A DNA stretch of 64,000 bases from Marivita cryptomonadis (GTDB taxonomy: Bacteria > Pseudomonadota > Alphaproteobacteria > Rhodobacterales > Rhodobacteraceae): assembly GCF_002115725.1 (NCBI RefSeq), contig NZ_JFKD01000014.1, positions 1-64,000 on the forward strand, given 5' to 3'. The notes under the pieces are model-generated. The model saw only the letters and a list, made by a program, of their open reading frames with translations, was not told the DNA's origin and did not search any database. Within the stretch, counting starts at the first letter, position 1. Every line of letters starts with the position of its first letter. Positions 33,818-43,679 of the stretch are shown piece by piece. Position numbers and translations under genes: made by a program.

Positions 33818-34921
33818 TCAGTTCGGGATGTCGCCGGTGATGCCTTCGACGTAGAAGTTCATGCCCAGCAGAGTGCCGTCATCAGCAGTCTCGCCTTCGG
33901 CAAGCCAAGCAGAGCCATCCTGCTTGTTCATCGGGCCGGTGAACGGGTGGTATTCGCCAGCGGTGATGGCGTCGATCATTGCCTGCGCCTCGGCTTTCAC
34001 ATCATCTGGGATGGCATCGTTCATCGTGCCGATGACCACTTCACCCTCGGGCATGCCCGCCCAGCTGTCGATCTGCTCGTAGGACCCGTCCATCAACTGG
34101 CCCACGCGCTTGACGTAGTAGGGCGACCATTCGTCGATGATAGAGGCGATGCGGGGGCCGGGGGTGCCGTCATCATTGGTGGTGAAGGCCGCCATGTCAG
34201 ATGCCTGACCAAAGCCCCATGCAGAACCACCTTCCTTGGCGATCTCGGCCAGCGGCGCGGTGGAGTCGGTGTGTGCGGTGATTACGTCGACACCCTGATC
34301 GAGCATGGCGCGTGCCGCATCCGCCTCTTTCGCGGGGTCAAACCATGTGTAGGCCCATGTCACCACCAGCTCTACATCCGGGTTCGCCAGCTTGGCGTGG
34401 TGGTAATAGGAATTGATGCCCATGATTACTTCGGGGATCGGGAAGGAGCCGATGTAACCGATCTTGTTGGTCTGGGTCATCTTGCCAGCGATGTGGCCAA
34501 CTACGGCACGGCCTTCGTAGAACCGCGCGTTATACGTCGATACGTTCGGATGCTCGCGCTTGTAGCCGGTGGAATGCTCGAACTTCACGTCCGGGAACTT
34601 GGCCGCGACATTGTTGGTCGGGTCCATGTAGCCAAAGGACGTGGTGAAGATGATATTGCAGCCCGACAGCGCCATCTGGGTGATAACACGTTCGGCGTCG
34701 GCGCCTTCCGGCACGCTTTCCTGCCACGCGATTTCGACCTTGTCGCCGTACTCTTCCTTGACGGCCAACGCGCCCTGGTGGTGCTGATAGGTCCAGCCAC
34801 CGTCGCCGATGGGGCCGACATAGACAAAGCATGCCTTGGTCACGTCTTGCGCCATGGCGGGTGCGCCAAAGGCCAATGTCAGGCCTGCGGCGGCTGTCGC
34901 AAGTAAGGTTCTGCGGATCAT
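33818..34921 (-). CDS. BMP-family ABC transporter substrate-binding protein
   Basis: A 367-residue periplasmic binding protein of the BMP/PnrA family, whose members bind nucleosides or purines. A signal peptide (1-24, cleavage after AMA) is followed by ACFVYVGPIGDGGWTYQHHQGA, typical of the family, and by GYIGSFPIPEVIMGINSYYHHA. As the last gene of the xdh operon it probably binds a purine or related base destined for xanthine dehydrogenase. The ATG at 34921 was chosen for the signal peptide. Confidence 0.93.
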   Translation of the reverse strand: MIRRTLLATAAAGLTLAFGAPAMAQDVTKACFVYVGPIGDGGWTYQHHQGALAVKEEYGDKVEIAWQESVPEGADAERVITQMALSGCNIIFTTSFGYMDPTNNVAAKFPDVKFEHSTGYKREHPNVSTYNARFYEGRAVVGHIAGKMTQTNKIGYIGSFPIPEVIMGINSYYHHAKLANPDVELVVTWAYTWFDPAKEADAARAMLDQGVDVITAHTDSTAPLAEIAKEGGSAWGFGQASDMAAFTTNDDGTPGPRIASIIDEWSPYYVKRVGQLMDGSYEQIDSWAGMPEGEVVIGTMNDAIPDDVKAEAQAMIDAITAGEYHPFTGPMNKQDGSAWLAEGETADDGTLLGMNFYVEGITGDIPN

Positions 34922-34982
34922 AGGTAGTCTCCCGGTTGGTGGGGCGGCAGCGGCCCCGTTTGAGTAAGTACGCCCGATTTTA

Positions 34983-35915
34983 TCACCGGGTCGCATGGAA
35001 GGTCTGTCCAAGGTTTGCGGGCGCATCATGGCTGCTGCGGCTGCGGTTGGACGAGATGAAAACAAGCACAAGGATCGTTATCAGATATGGCGACATGGAC
35101 AAGTACTGCACCCCCCATGTCATTCCAGCGGCTTGCAAATTCAGCTGCAACACGGTGATGCCGCCGAAAAGATATGCGCCGATCAGAACACGTCCCGCGC
35201 GCCAGCTTGCAAAGACCACGATGGCCAGTGCGATCCAGCCTGCGCCTGCCGTCATGCCCTCGGTCCATTGCGGAACGCGCACAAGGCTTAGGTAGGCGCC
35301 GCCTAGCCCGGCACAGGCCCCGCCGAACATGATGGCCAGCAGGCGCACGCGGATCACCTTGTAGCCCAAGGCATGCGCGCTTTCGTGGCTTTCACCGACA
35401 GCCCGCAGGATCAGACCTGCGCGGGTGTATTTCAGGAATGCCCAGACGGCGACCACGATGCACAGGCTGATATAAACCATGATGTCATGCGAAAAAAGCA
35501 TCCGGCCCACCACGGGCAGGTCGCTCAGGATTGGGATGTCGAGCTTGGGCAGAGTGACGGTCTTCTGCCCCTCGTAGGGTTTGCCCAGCAACGAAGACAG
35601 GCCAAGCCCCACAAGTGTCAGGCCCAGCCCGGTGGCAACCTGGTTCGACAGGAACACCTGCGTCAGCACGCCAAAGGTCAGCGACAGCAGAGCGCCCGCA
35701 ATCGCGGCGGTGGCAAAGCCCAGCAGCGGCGCGCCGGTGTTGATTGCCACGATAAAGCCGATCACAGCGCCGGTGATCATCATGCCTTCGACACCGAGGT
35801 TCAGAACTCCCGACTTTTCGACCACCATTTCCCCGATGGCGGCCAGAAGGATCGGAGTGGCCGAGATCATGATCGAGGCGATCAGAAGGACGGGGTTGAT
35901 GTTGCTCAGGTCCAT
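34983..35915 (-). CDS. BMP-type ABC transporter permease, second
   Basis: A 310-residue permease of the branched-chain/ribose class with 8-10 membrane spans. The signature MVVEKSGVLNLGVEGMMITGA (about 30-50) is highly conserved in nucleoside-type permeases. GGAG lies 7 bases before the ATG at 35915, which falls within the end of the upstream small membrane gene. It pairs with the permease at 36208-37296. Confidence 0.93.
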   Translation of the reverse strand: MDLSNINPVLLIASIMISATPILLAAIGEMVVEKSGVLNLGVEGMMITGAVIGFIVAINTGAPLLGFATAAIAGALLSLTFGVLTQVFLSNQVATGLGLTLVGLGLSSLLGKPYEGQKTVTLPKLDIPILSDLPVVGRMLFSHDIMVYISLCIVVAVWAFLKYTRAGLILRAVGESHESAHALGYKVIRVRLLAIMFGGACAGLGGAYLSLVRVPQWTEGMTAGAGWIALAIVVFASWRAGRVLIGAYLFGGITVLQLNLQAAGMTWGVQYLSMSPYLITILVLVFISSNRSRSSHDAPANLGQTFHATR

Positions 35916-36211
35916 ACGGGAGCTCCGTGTGTCAGGTGAATGACAGCGGCAGTAAAAACCGCCACACCCGACATCAGCCAGATATGTCGCCACGACGGGC
36001 GATGGCGCAACACACGCGCCAGCACAGGCCAGCGCCGATGCAGTCCAAAGGCGACGCCCACCGCGGCCAGCCCGAACACCGCCACATGGGCAAGCACAAA
36101 AAGCAGGCCCGATGCGCCACCGTCGCCGGTCAACACGCCATGCAGCATCATCAACACCATCGCACCCATCATGATCCCCATGCCTATTGGCATCATATCC
36201 GTGCGTTTCAT
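35906..36211 (-). CDS. Small membrane protein between the two permeases
   Basis: A 101-residue protein with three likely membrane spans (about 8-24, 34-57, 78-95) and a Met-rich N-terminus (MKRTDMMPIGMGIMMGAMVLMM). It starts in an ATGA overlap with the upstream permease and overlaps the next by 10 bases, so it is part of the operon. It is not a standard component of BMP-type transporters and I recognise no family; it may be an accessory subunit. Confidence 0.75.
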   Translation of the reverse strand: MKRTDMMPIGMGIMMGAMVLMMLHGVLTGDGGASGLLFVLAHVAVFGLAAVGVAFGLHRRWPVLARVLRHRPSWRHIWLMSGVAVFTAAVIHLTHGAPVWT

Positions 36212-37296
36212 GTTGACACCTCTCCCTTGCCGATCCGCACACGGTAGTTGGTCAAAACATCCACCCCGAGCAGGAAGAACAGCAGCATCCCTTGGAACAA
36301 CTGGATCGACGCGCCCGGTACGCCCAGCATCAACTGCGCCAACTCACCGCCAATATAGGTCAGCGCCATGAGCAGCCCTGCCAGCAGGATGCCAACCGGG
36401 TGAAGACGGCCCAGAAAGGCCACGATGATCGCGGTGAACCCGTAGCCCGATCCGAAGTCGATGCTGACTTGGCCCGCCGGCCCCGTCACTTCGAACAGTC
36501 CAGCCATCCCGGCCAATGCGCCCGCAAGGCCGAGGCAGAACAGAATGGTACGTGCGGGTGACACACCTGCGAATTTCGCGGCACGCGGGGCCTCTCCGGT
36601 CAGGCGGATGTTGAAGCCCTGAATATGCCTGGTCAGCAGCACATAGGCGAGGATCACCGCAATAAAGGCTGTCAGCACACCCAGATGCATGCCCGTGTTC
36701 GGGATCAGTTCGAGGTTCTGTGACGACGACCATTGTGACAAGTTGCGCGAGCCGGGAAACCCCATGCCTTCGGGGTTGCGCAGGATGCCGGACGACACTG
36801 AGGCCAGCAGGTTCTCGGCCACGTAGACCAGCATTAGGGACACAAGAATCTCATTGGTGCCGAATTTGACTTTAAGCAACGCGGGTATCATCGCCCAGGC
36901 CCAACCGCCCAAGGCACCCGCAACGATCATCAGCGGCAGGATCAGCACCGAGTCCATCGGATAAAGCGCAAGTCCTGCACCTGCCCCGCAGATCGCACCC
37001 ATGATGTACTGGCCTTCGGCCCCGATGTTCCAGATGCCAGCCCGGAACCCGATGGACAGGCCGATGGCGATCAGGATCAACGGTCCTGCCTTGACCAGCA
37101 GTTGCGGTCGCGAGAAATTCGCGAACTGCGGGTGGAACAGGGGATCCCAGAAGATTGTCCGGATCGCCTCGAAAGGCGATGTGCCGATCAGGCCGAACAT
37201 GATGCCACCAAAGATCATCGTCAGGATCACCGCAAGGATCGGCGTTGCGACGGTCCAGGCTTTCGACGGCTGCGGGCGTTTTTCGAGACGGATCAT
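36208..37296 (-). CDS. BMP-type ABC transporter permease, first
   Basis: A 362-residue permease with a first span at about 18-40 and the conserved GLSIGFRAGIWNIGAEGQYIMGA signature (split near residues 89-111). The nucleoside-transporter permeases YufP and NupB share this. GAGAGG lies 6 bases before the ATG at 37296; the in-frame upstream extension runs into the intergenic inverted repeat and is unlikely to be translated. Confidence 0.93.
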   Translation of the reverse strand: MIRLEKRPQPSKAWTVATPILAVILTMIFGGIMFGLIGTSPFEAIRTIFWDPLFHPQFANFSRPQLLVKAGPLILIAIGLSIGFRAGIWNIGAEGQYIMGAICGAGAGLALYPMDSVLILPLMIVAGALGGWAWAMIPALLKVKFGTNEILVSLMLVYVAENLLASVSSGILRNPEGMGFPGSRNLSQWSSSQNLELIPNTGMHLGVLTAFIAVILAYVLLTRHIQGFNIRLTGEAPRAAKFAGVSPARTILFCLGLAGALAGMAGLFEVTGPAGQVSIDFGSGYGFTAIIVAFLGRLHPVGILLAGLLMALTYIGGELAQLMLGVPGASIQLFQGMLLFFLLGVDVLTNYRVRIGKGEVST

Positions 37297-37337
37297 CTGC
37301 ACCTCTCCCGTGTCGCGAGGTGGCTGTCGTTGGAATG

Positions 37338-37408
37338 TGCATATTTGGAAAAAGAAGAAGCGGGCAGGATAGAGCAACCTGCTGGCTTCTTCTTTTCAAA
37401 AATATGCA
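37338..37408. repeat. Long imperfect inverted repeat between ATPase and permease genes
   Basis: Two arms of about 24 bases, TGCATATTT...GAAGAAGC and its reverse complement, flank a smaller GCAGG/CCTGC hairpin. The RNA would fold into a long stem within the operon, between the ATPase stop and the permease start. It may tune expression of downstream genes or be a repeat insertion; the arms resemble the tail of the elements found inside xdhA and xdhB. Confidence 0.75.
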
Positions 37409-37449
37409 AAAGCACGGATGTCCCGGTACGCCGAATTTCGGCAAGGGCG

Positions 37450-38973
37450 TCACGCATCAACATGGGCCACCTCCATATCATGCGCACCGCCCATCATCAG
37501 GCCGATCTCTTCCATATTCAGGTCAACAACCGGCTTGAGGGCCGAAAGGCGTCCTTCGTTGAGAGCGCCAAAGCGGTCCGAGATTTCCAAGAGCTCGTCC
37601 AAATCCTGACTGACCACAAGGATCGCGGCACCTTTCGACGCCAGATCGAGCAATGCTTGTCGGATCGCGGCTGCGGCCGCGGCATCCACGCCCCAAGTCG
37701 GCTGATTCACAACGAGGATATCAGGATCCTGCGCCACCTCGCGCCCGATGACGAACTTTTGCAGGTTGCCACCCGACAATGCGCGCGCGGCCACATGGGT
37801 GCCTGGGGTGCGCACGTCAAAGCGTTTGATCACGTCTTCGGCAAACCGATCCGCGCGGCCCCAATTGATGAAGCCCTTTTTCACCAGATGTTGGCGGCGT
37901 CCTGCGGTCAGAACCGCGTTTTCCGTCAGGCTCATATTGGGTGCTGCAGCATGGCCCAGACGTTCCTCAGGCGCGGTCAGAAAGCCCGCTGCGCGTCTGT
38001 CTATCGGCCCGTCGCGGCTTATGTCCGCACCCTTGACCCAGATCGTGCCGCGTTTGGTGGTCCGTTCGCCCGACAGCGCCAGCAAGAGTTCATCTTGCCC
38101 GTTGCCAGCAACCCCACCAAAGCCCAGAACTTCGCCCGCGCGCAGTTCAAAGCTGATGCCGCGCAACGGGGTGCCGAACGCGCCGGGGGCGGGCATGGTC
38201 AGGTTGTCGACCCGCAAAAGCACCTCGCCCGGTGTGGTGTGTTTGGCGGCTGGGGATGCAAAGCTCGACCCGATCATCATTTCCGCCATTGCGCGCGCGG
38301 TGGTCTCGGACGGTGTGCAGGTGGCGACCTTCTTGCCCAACCGCAGGATCGTCGCGTGATCGCAAAGCGCGCGAATTTCCTCGAGCTTGTGGCTGATATA
38401 CAGGATCGCTGTGCCCTCGGATTTCAGCTTGCGCAGGGTCTGGAACAGGATCTCCACCTCTTGCGGGGTCAGAACCGAGGTCGGCTCGTCCATGATCAGC
38501 AGCTTCGGATCTTGGAGAAGACAGCGGATGATCTCGACCCGTTGCCGTTCACCTGCCGAGAGCGTGCCGACGGTGCGGGACGGATCAAGCGGAAGGCCGT
38601 AGGTTTCCGAAACCTCGCGGATCTGTTTGGCCAGATCGCGGCGGGGTGGCGGGTTCTCCATCCCCAGCGCCACGTTCTCGGCCACGTCGAGCGCGTCGAA
38701 GAGCGAGAAGTGCTGAAACACCATCGCGACCCCGGATTTGCGCGCGGCACTGGGCTCTGATGGCGCATAGGGCGCGCCGCGCAGCGTCATGCTGCCCTTG
38801 TCCGGTTTCACCAGCCCGTAGATCATCTTGACCAGCGTGGATTTTCCTGCGCCGTTCTCGCCCAGCAACGCGTGGATTTCGCCTTCGCGGATGTCGAAGG
38901 ACACGTCGTCATTGGCGACGACGCCGGGATAGGCTTTGGTCAAGCCTGAAAGGCGAAGGAGGTCGTCGGGCAC
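37450..38973 (-). CDS. BMP-type ABC transporter ATP-binding protein, double domain
   Basis: A 507-residue ATPase with two ABC domains, as in ribose and nucleoside importers. Domain 1 has GENGAGKSTLVKMIYG, LSAGERQRVEIIRCL and LLIMDEPTSVL; domain 2 is degenerate at its Walker A (GVAGNGQDELLLALSG) and has LSGGNLQKFVIGRE. The GTG start at 38973 has AGG upstream and overlaps xdhC by 34 bases, giving tight linkage to xanthine dehydrogenase. It energises the two permeases downstream. Confidence 0.93.
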   Translation of the reverse strand: MPDDLLRLSGLTKAYPGVVANDDVSFDIREGEIHALLGENGAGKSTLVKMIYGLVKPDKGSMTLRGAPYAPSEPSAARKSGVAMVFQHFSLFDALDVAENVALGMENPPPRRDLAKQIREVSETYGLPLDPSRTVGTLSAGERQRVEIIRCLLQDPKLLIMDEPTSVLTPQEVEILFQTLRKLKSEGTAILYISHKLEEIRALCDHATILRLGKKVATCTPSETTARAMAEMMIGSSFASPAAKHTTPGEVLLRVDNLTMPAPGAFGTPLRGISFELRAGEVLGFGGVAGNGQDELLLALSGERTTKRGTIWVKGADISRDGPIDRRAAGFLTAPEERLGHAAAPNMSLTENAVLTAGRRQHLVKKGFINWGRADRFAEDVIKRFDVRTPGTHVAARALSGGNLQKFVIGREVAQDPDILVVNQPTWGVDAAAAAAIRQALLDLASKGAAILVVSQDLDELLEISDRFGALNEGRLSALKPVVDLNMEEIGLMMGGAHDMEVAHVDA

Positions 38974-39881
38974 AGGGCACCTGCTTTGGTCGTTGAAAGG
39001 CTCAATAGTTGTGCTGCGACCCCAACTGCAATCGCCTGAGGATGCTTGCCAAGGGACTTTTGCCCAATCGGACAGCAAATGCGAGAAATTTGGGCGTCTG
39101 GGTGCCCCATCTTGCGAAGTCGGGATGTGAACCGCGCCCATTTCGTGTCGGACCCGATCAGACCTGCGAATTCGAACCCGTGACGCATCAGAGCATCACA
39201 CAGGCTCAGGTCCAGCGCGTGGGAATAGGTCAAGATAAGATGTGCAGCGTTGCCTGGCGCATGCGGGACGACGCGCAGCGGATCGCTGGCGGGCAGGGCG
39301 TTGACACGCTCTGGGATCGTGTCGGGAAAGCGGTTGGGGGCGGTATCGACCCAAGTGATTTCGATCTCGGGTACCGGATGCAGCACATCGACCAAGGCCC
39401 GCCCGACATGTCCCGCCCCCCAGATCCAAAGCGGTGTCGTCGGCTGTGCCACAGGCTCCACGAACCAGCCCTGCACCATGCGCGGGCGCAGGTCCACGCC
39501 CTGATTGCGGGCGCAGGTGGTCAGGCGTTTGACAGCCAGAGGCATCTCGCTCGGGCCACGGGCAATGACAGTTTCGCCGTCCAGTGTGGCAAGGCGGTTG
39601 GCATCGTAGATCTCGGTCAGGAGCGTTACTGCACCGCCGCAGCATTGGCCCAGTTCCGGCCCCAACGGATGTCGGCTGAACCCCTCTCGGGAAAAGGCCT
39701 GTTGCGCCGCCTGATATTCCAACGCGCCGCCGCCGATGGTGCCCGATTGGCCACCGTCCCAGACCAGCATCGCAGCCCCCACCTCGCGCGGGGACGAGCC
39801 CTGCACCTCGGCGATCACCACGCGGGCGACTTGGCCATGTGCCGCGATGGCGGCGTGCAGGGAAGTAAGATCAAACGCCAT
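38940..39881 (-). CDS. xdhC: Xanthine dehydrogenase accessory protein XdhC
   Basis: A 313-residue factor that binds and sulfurates the molybdenum cofactor for XdhB. The N-terminal XdhC domain has VVIAEVQGSSPREVGAAMLV and SGTIGGGALEYQA (about 20-60); the C-terminal Rossmann-like domain has IWGAGHVGRALVDVL and FAGLIGSDTKWARF. It overlaps xdhB by 11 bases and the ATPase gene by 34 bases. Length and motif content are standard for Rhodobacter XdhC. Confidence 0.94.
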   Translation of the reverse strand: MAFDLTSLHAAIAAHGQVARVVIAEVQGSSPREVGAAMLVWDGGQSGTIGGGALEYQAAQQAFSREGFSRHPLGPELGQCCGGAVTLLTEIYDANRLATLDGETVIARGPSEMPLAVKRLTTCARNQGVDLRPRMVQGWFVEPVAQPTTPLWIWGAGHVGRALVDVLHPVPEIEITWVDTAPNRFPDTIPERVNALPASDPLRVVPHAPGNAAHLILTYSHALDLSLCDALMRHGFEFAGLIGSDTKWARFTSRLRKMGHPDAQISRICCPIGQKSLGKHPQAIAVGVAAQLLSLSTTKAGALCPTTSFAFQA

Positions 39882-42282
39882 CACGCACCCTTTCGATGGC
39901 CGCCAGCACCCGTTCTGGTGTCGCAGGCGCGTCGAGCGCCGGGTAGCCGTCACCGCAAGACCCCACAGCGTCTGACAGGGCCAGAAACACCGACATGCCC
40001 AGCATGAAGGGTGGCTCTCCCACCGCCTTGGAGCGATAGATCGTCTCCTCGCGGTTGGCCCCGCCCCAGAGGGCCACGTTGAACACATCAGGCCGATCCG
40101 AGCAGGCGGGGATCTTGTAGGTTGAAGGCGCATGGGTGCGCAAACGACCGGTCGCGTCCCAGACCAGTTCTTCTGTCGTCAGCCAACCCGCGCCCTGCAC
40201 AAACCCGCCTTCGATCTGCCCGATGTCGAGGGCCGGGTTCAACGACGTTCCGGCGTCATGAAGAATGTCGCTGCGCAGGATGCGGTATTCGCCGGTCAGC
40301 GTGTCGACCGCCACTTCGCTCACCGCAGCGCCGTAGGCGAAATAGAAGAACGGGCGACCCTGTCCCTTGATCCGGTCCCAACTCAGCTTTGGCGTGCGAT
40401 AAAAGCCTGTCGCCGACAGGCTGATCCGCGCCTCATACGTCATCTGCGCGACCTTTGCGAAGCTGTAGCTTTCGCCCTGAACAGTCACCTGCCCACCTGC
40501 AAACACCACATCGCGCGCACCGCATTGGTGCAGGCTGGCCAGATGGTTCGCCATGCGGTCGCGGATCGTGTCGCAGGCCGCTTTGACCGCCATACCGTTC
40601 AGATCAGACCCGCTGGAGGCAGCGGTCGCAGACGTGTTCGGCACCTTGCCGGTGTCGGTCGCGGTGATCTTGACCATCTCCAGTGGCACGCCAAACCGAT
40701 CGGCGGCCACCTGCGCCACCTTCTGGAACAAGCCCTGTCCCATCTCGGTGCCACCATGGTTCATGTGGATTGAGCCATCCTGGTAGACATGCACCAGTGC
40801 CCCTGCCTGATTGAGATGGGTCAGTGTAAAGCTGATCCCGAACTTTACCGGAGAAAAGGCGAGGCCCTTCTTGATGATGGCATTGCTTGCGTTCCAGTCA
40901 GACACTGCCGCACGTCGTGCATCGTATTCACACGACGAAAGCAAGCGGTCGGTCATCCGGTCAAGAATGAAATCTTCGACCACCTGCCCATAAGGCGTGG
41001 TCTGCCCTGCAATAGCGCCTGTCGCGCCCGTGTTCTCAACCAATTCCTCGGACCCGCGCGAGGCGATGTCCTGCTGCTTCATCTTGCCCGGTAAACTCCG
41101 GGGGGGCGCCGAAGGCGTGGGGGGCTGGCCCCCCTCGACCTCGGCCGCATAGTAATTCGCCCGCCGCACCGCGACCGGGTCCATCCCCAGATCATGGGAG
41201 ATGTGGTCCATCACTCGCTCCATGCCCAGCATCCCTTGCGGGCCGCCAAAGCCGCGAAAGGCGGTGGCGCTTTGGGTGTTGGTCTTGAGCCGGTGGCTTT
41301 CGATCCGCGCGTGGGGCAAGTGATAGGCGTTGTCGGCGTGCAGCATGGCGCGGTCGGCCACTGGGATCGACAGATCCTGTGCCCAGCCGCAGCGTGTGTA
41401 TTGCTCGAACTCGATGCCGGAAATCACGCCGTGATCATCGAATCCGACGCGGTAGGCGATGCGGAAATCATGGCGCTTGCCGGTGATCATGAAATCATCG
41501 TCGCGGTCGTAGCGCATCTTGGCAGGTTTGCCGGTCGCGGACGCCACTACGGCGCAGGCAATCGCCAGCGCGTTGCCTTGGCTTTCCTTGCCGCCGAACC
41601 CGCCGCCCATGCGCCGGGTTTCGACCCGGACACCGTGCATGGGCAGGTGTAGGGCGTGCGCGACCTTGTGCTGAATTTCGGTCGGGTGCTGGGTTGAGGC
41701 ATGTACGACCATGTCACCGCCTTCCTGCGGCAGGGCCATGGCAGATTGGCCTTCGAGGTAGAAATGCTCTTGCCCACCCATTTCGATCACGCCGCTGATC
41801 TGGCGCGGGGCAGTGTCGATGGCTTCGCCCGCATCGCCTTTTTCCCAGATGCGGGGGCCGTCCTCGAAACGGCTGTCGGCGGCCAGCGCCTCGTCGATGG
41901 TCAGGATCGCGTCGCGTTCGGCAAAGCTGATCTGACCCAGTCTTGCTGCCTTGCGGGCGGCAAGATGGCTGGTGGCGGCGACAAGGAAAACGGGCTGGCC
42001 GAGATAGTGGATCGTGGCCCCCGACAGCATCGGCTCATCATGGTTCGACGGCGAACAATCGCAGTCGCTGGGCAGGTCCTTGGCTTCCCAAACACCCACC
42101 ACACCTGGGGCGGCGCGCACCGCTTCGAGGTTGATCGCGGTGATGCGACCTGCAGCGATGGTGCTTAGGCCAAAGGCCAGATGCAGCGTGTCTTTCGGCG
42201 TTGGGATGTCATCCACATAGCGGGCTTGTCCGGTGACATGCAGATGTGCGGCGTCATGGGGGAGGGGTTTTGCGACTGTCAT
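39871..42282 (-). CDS. xdhB: Xanthine dehydrogenase molybdenum subunit XdhB
   Basis: An 803-residue large subunit that hydroxylates hypoxanthine and xanthine at the molybdenum site. [12 protein letters not shown] (near 220), [12 protein letters not shown] and the C-terminal catalytic GEPPFMLG segment are present. The start at 42282 overlaps the xdhA stop (ATGA). Residues about 383-402 ([20 protein letters not shown]) are encoded by a GC-rich palindromic repeat inserted in frame, which accounts for the somewhat long length. The protein is otherwise intact. Confidence 0.95.
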   Translation of the reverse strand: MTVAKPLPHDAAHLHVTGQARYVDDIPTPKDTLHLAFGLSTIAAGRITAINLEAVRAAPGVVGVWEAKDLPSDCDCSPSNHDEPMLSGATIHYLGQPVFLVAATSHLAARKAARLGQISFAERDAILTIDEALAADSRFEDGPRIWEKGDAGEAIDTAPRQISGVIEMGGQEHFYLEGQSAMALPQEGGDMVVHASTQHPTEIQHKVAHALHLPMHGVRVETRRMGGGFGGKESQGNALAIACAVVASATGKPAKMRYDRDDDFMITGKRHDFRIAYRVGFDDHGVISGIEFEQYTRCGWAQDLSIPVADRAMLHADNAYHLPHARIESHRLKTNTQSATAFRGFGGPQGMLGMERVMDHISHDLGMDPVAVRRANYYAAEVEGGQPPTPSAPPRSLPGKMKQQDIASRGSEELVENTGATGAIAGQTTPYGQVVEDFILDRMTDRLLSSCEYDARRAAVSDWNASNAIIKKGLAFSPVKFGISFTLTHLNQAGALVHVYQDGSIHMNHGGTEMGQGLFQKVAQVAADRFGVPLEMVKITATDTGKVPNTSATAASSGSDLNGMAVKAACDTIRDRMANHLASLHQCGARDVVFAGGQVTVQGESYSFAKVAQMTYEARISLSATGFYRTPKLSWDRIKGQGRPFFYFAYGAAVSEVAVDTLTGEYRILRSDILHDAGTSLNPALDIGQIEGGFVQGAGWLTTEELVWDATGRLRTHAPSTYKIPACSDRPDVFNVALWGGANREETIYRSKAVGEPPFMLGMSVFLALSDAVGSCGDGYPALDAPATPERVLAAIERVRDGV
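41077..41135. repeat. Palindromic repeat inserted in frame in xdhB
   Basis: The block has a GGGGGG-CTGG-CCCCCC hairpin, a GCGCCGAAGGCG hairpin and a tail whose minus-strand reading is CCCGGAGTTT...GGCAAGATGAAG. This layout matches the dispersed Rhodobacterales repeat whose usual tail, as I recall it, is CCGGAGTATTTTTGGCAAGATGAAG-like (approximate). It is a multiple of three in effect and adds about 20 residues without disrupting the frame. Confidence 0.72.
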
Positions 42283-43679
42283 GCCGTCACCTCCAACACA
42301 TTGGACGCGATCCCCTGATCCTCGTGCCAGTAGCGCAAGAGCATGTTTTCCGCTGCGTGCAGACGGTAATCCGCAGAGGCGCGCATGTCCGACAGGGGCG
42401 CGTAGTCTTCGGCCATCTTGGTCATCGCAGCGCGTATTGTGGTCTCGGACCACGGCAAGCCAATCAAGGCGGCCTCAACGGTGCGGGCGCGTTTGGGGAT
42501 GCCAGCCATGCCGCCAAAGGCGATGCGGACGTCTGTGATTGTGCCATCAGAAACGGTGATGTTGAACGCGCCGCAAACGGCGGAAATGTCCTGATCAAAG
42601 CGTTTGGACAGTTTGTAGACTTTCAGCCCCGGCGCGTGGCGCGGGATTGTGACGGCCTCGACAAATTCGCCTTTGGCGCGGTCCTGTTTGCCGTAGTCGA
42701 TGAAGAAGTCTTCAAGTGGCATATCGCGGCTGTGATCGCCTGCGCGAAGATGCAGCGTCGCCGCCATCGCGATCAGCGCGGGCGGATTGTCCCCGATGGG
42801 CGAGCCATTGGCGATGTTACCACCGATGGTCGCCGCCGCGCGCACTTGCGCAGAGCCATAGCGGCGGATCATTTCGGCGTAAGATGGGTGCAGGTCTTGG
42901 ACGGCGCCCAGAACCCGGTCCATCGTTACACCTGCGCCGATGCGCAAGCTTTCGTCGGTTTCGTCGATCTGTTGCAGGTCCGTACAGCGGTTGAGGAAGA
43001 TCACATCGTCCAGATCGCGCAGCGATTTGGTCACCCAAAGCCCTACATCCGTCGCGCCTGCGATCAAAGTTGCGTCCGGGCGGGCGGCGTAGGCGGTGGC
43101 GAGATCGTCCAGCGTTTCAGGGGCGGATAGGCTGGGGGGCTGTCTGCCCCCCAGACCCCCCGAAGGTATTTTCGAGCCCAAAGAAGCAGGGGGCGTGTCT
43201 GTCATCCAGGTGGGCACGGGCTGGTCACTGGCGGCTTGTGCAGCGCGGATGATCGGGGCGTAGCCGGTGCAGCGGCACAGGTTGCCGGCCAGCGCATCGT
43301 CATGGTTCTGGTCACCGTTAAGATGCGCCACGGCCATCGACACGACGAACCCCGGCGTACAAAAGCCGCATTGCGAGCCGTGATGGTCGATCATCGCCTG
43401 TTGCACCGGGTGAAGGTGGCCATCCGGGCCGCCGATGCCCTCGACCGTGCGCACCGCGCACCCGTCAAGTTGGGGCAGAAAGAGGATGCAGGCATTGAGG
43501 GCGCGAGCGCTGCGGGCGTCGGTGACCATGACGGTGCAGGCCCCGCAATCGCCTTCGTTACAGCCTTCCTTGGTGCCGGTGAGTCCGCGCTCGTCGCGCA
43601 GCCAATCGAGCAGCGTTGCCGTGGGGGACACGTCTCGCAGCTCCACGCTCTCTCCGTTCAGAAGAAAGGTGATATCCAT
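42279..43679 (-). CDS. xdhA: Xanthine dehydrogenase iron-sulfur/FAD subunit XdhA
   Basis: A 466-residue subunit carrying two [2Fe-2S] clusters and FAD. Cluster ligands are C40, C45, C48, C64 and C104, C107, C135, C137. The FAD domain shows [17 protein letters not shown] and the [15 protein letters not shown] loop. Residues about 165-183 in the linker between the domains ([19 protein letters not shown]) come from an inserted palindromic repeat. First gene of the xdh-transporter operon. The 170 bases upstream should contain the promoter; I see no clear operator. Confidence 0.95.
   Translation of the reverse strand: MDITFLLNGESVELRDVSPTATLLDWLRDERGLTGTKEGCNEGDCGACTVMVTDARSARALNACILFLPQLDGCAVRTVEGIGGPDGHLHPVQQAMIDHHGSQCGFCTPGFVVSMAVAHLNGDQNHDDALAGNLCRCTGYAPIIRAAQAASDQPVPTWMTDTPPASLGSKIPSGGLGGRQPPSLSAPETLDDLATAYAARPDATLIAGATDVGLWVTKSLRDLDDVIFLNRCTDLQQIDETDESLRIGAGVTMDRVLGAVQDLHPSYAEMIRRYGSAQVRAAATIGGNIANGSPIGDNPPALIAMAATLHLRAGDHSRDMPLEDFFIDYGKQDRAKGEFVEAVTIPRHAPGLKVYKLSKRFDQDISAVCGAFNITVSDGTITDVRIAFGGMAGIPKRARTVEAALIGLPWSETTIRAAMTKMAEDYAPLSDMRASADYRLHAAENMLLRYWHEDQGIASNVLEVTA
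43131..43188. repeat. Palindromic repeat inserted in frame in xdhA
   Basis: The plus strand reads GGGGGGCTGTCTGCCCCCC (hairpin), then ACCCCCCGAAGGTATTTTCG and AGCCCAAAGAAGC. It has the same order of parts as the repeat in xdhB but in the opposite orientation relative to the gene. It falls in the flexible linker between the iron-sulfur and FAD domains and keeps the frame. Confidence 0.72.

Noticed and set aside
33722-34906. 394-residue plus-strand frame over the BMP gene
   Set aside because: Antisense shadow of the substrate-binding protein.
37297-37377. N-terminal extension of the first BMP-type permease
   Set aside because: The extension is encoded by the inverted repeat and the shorter start has a good ribosome site.
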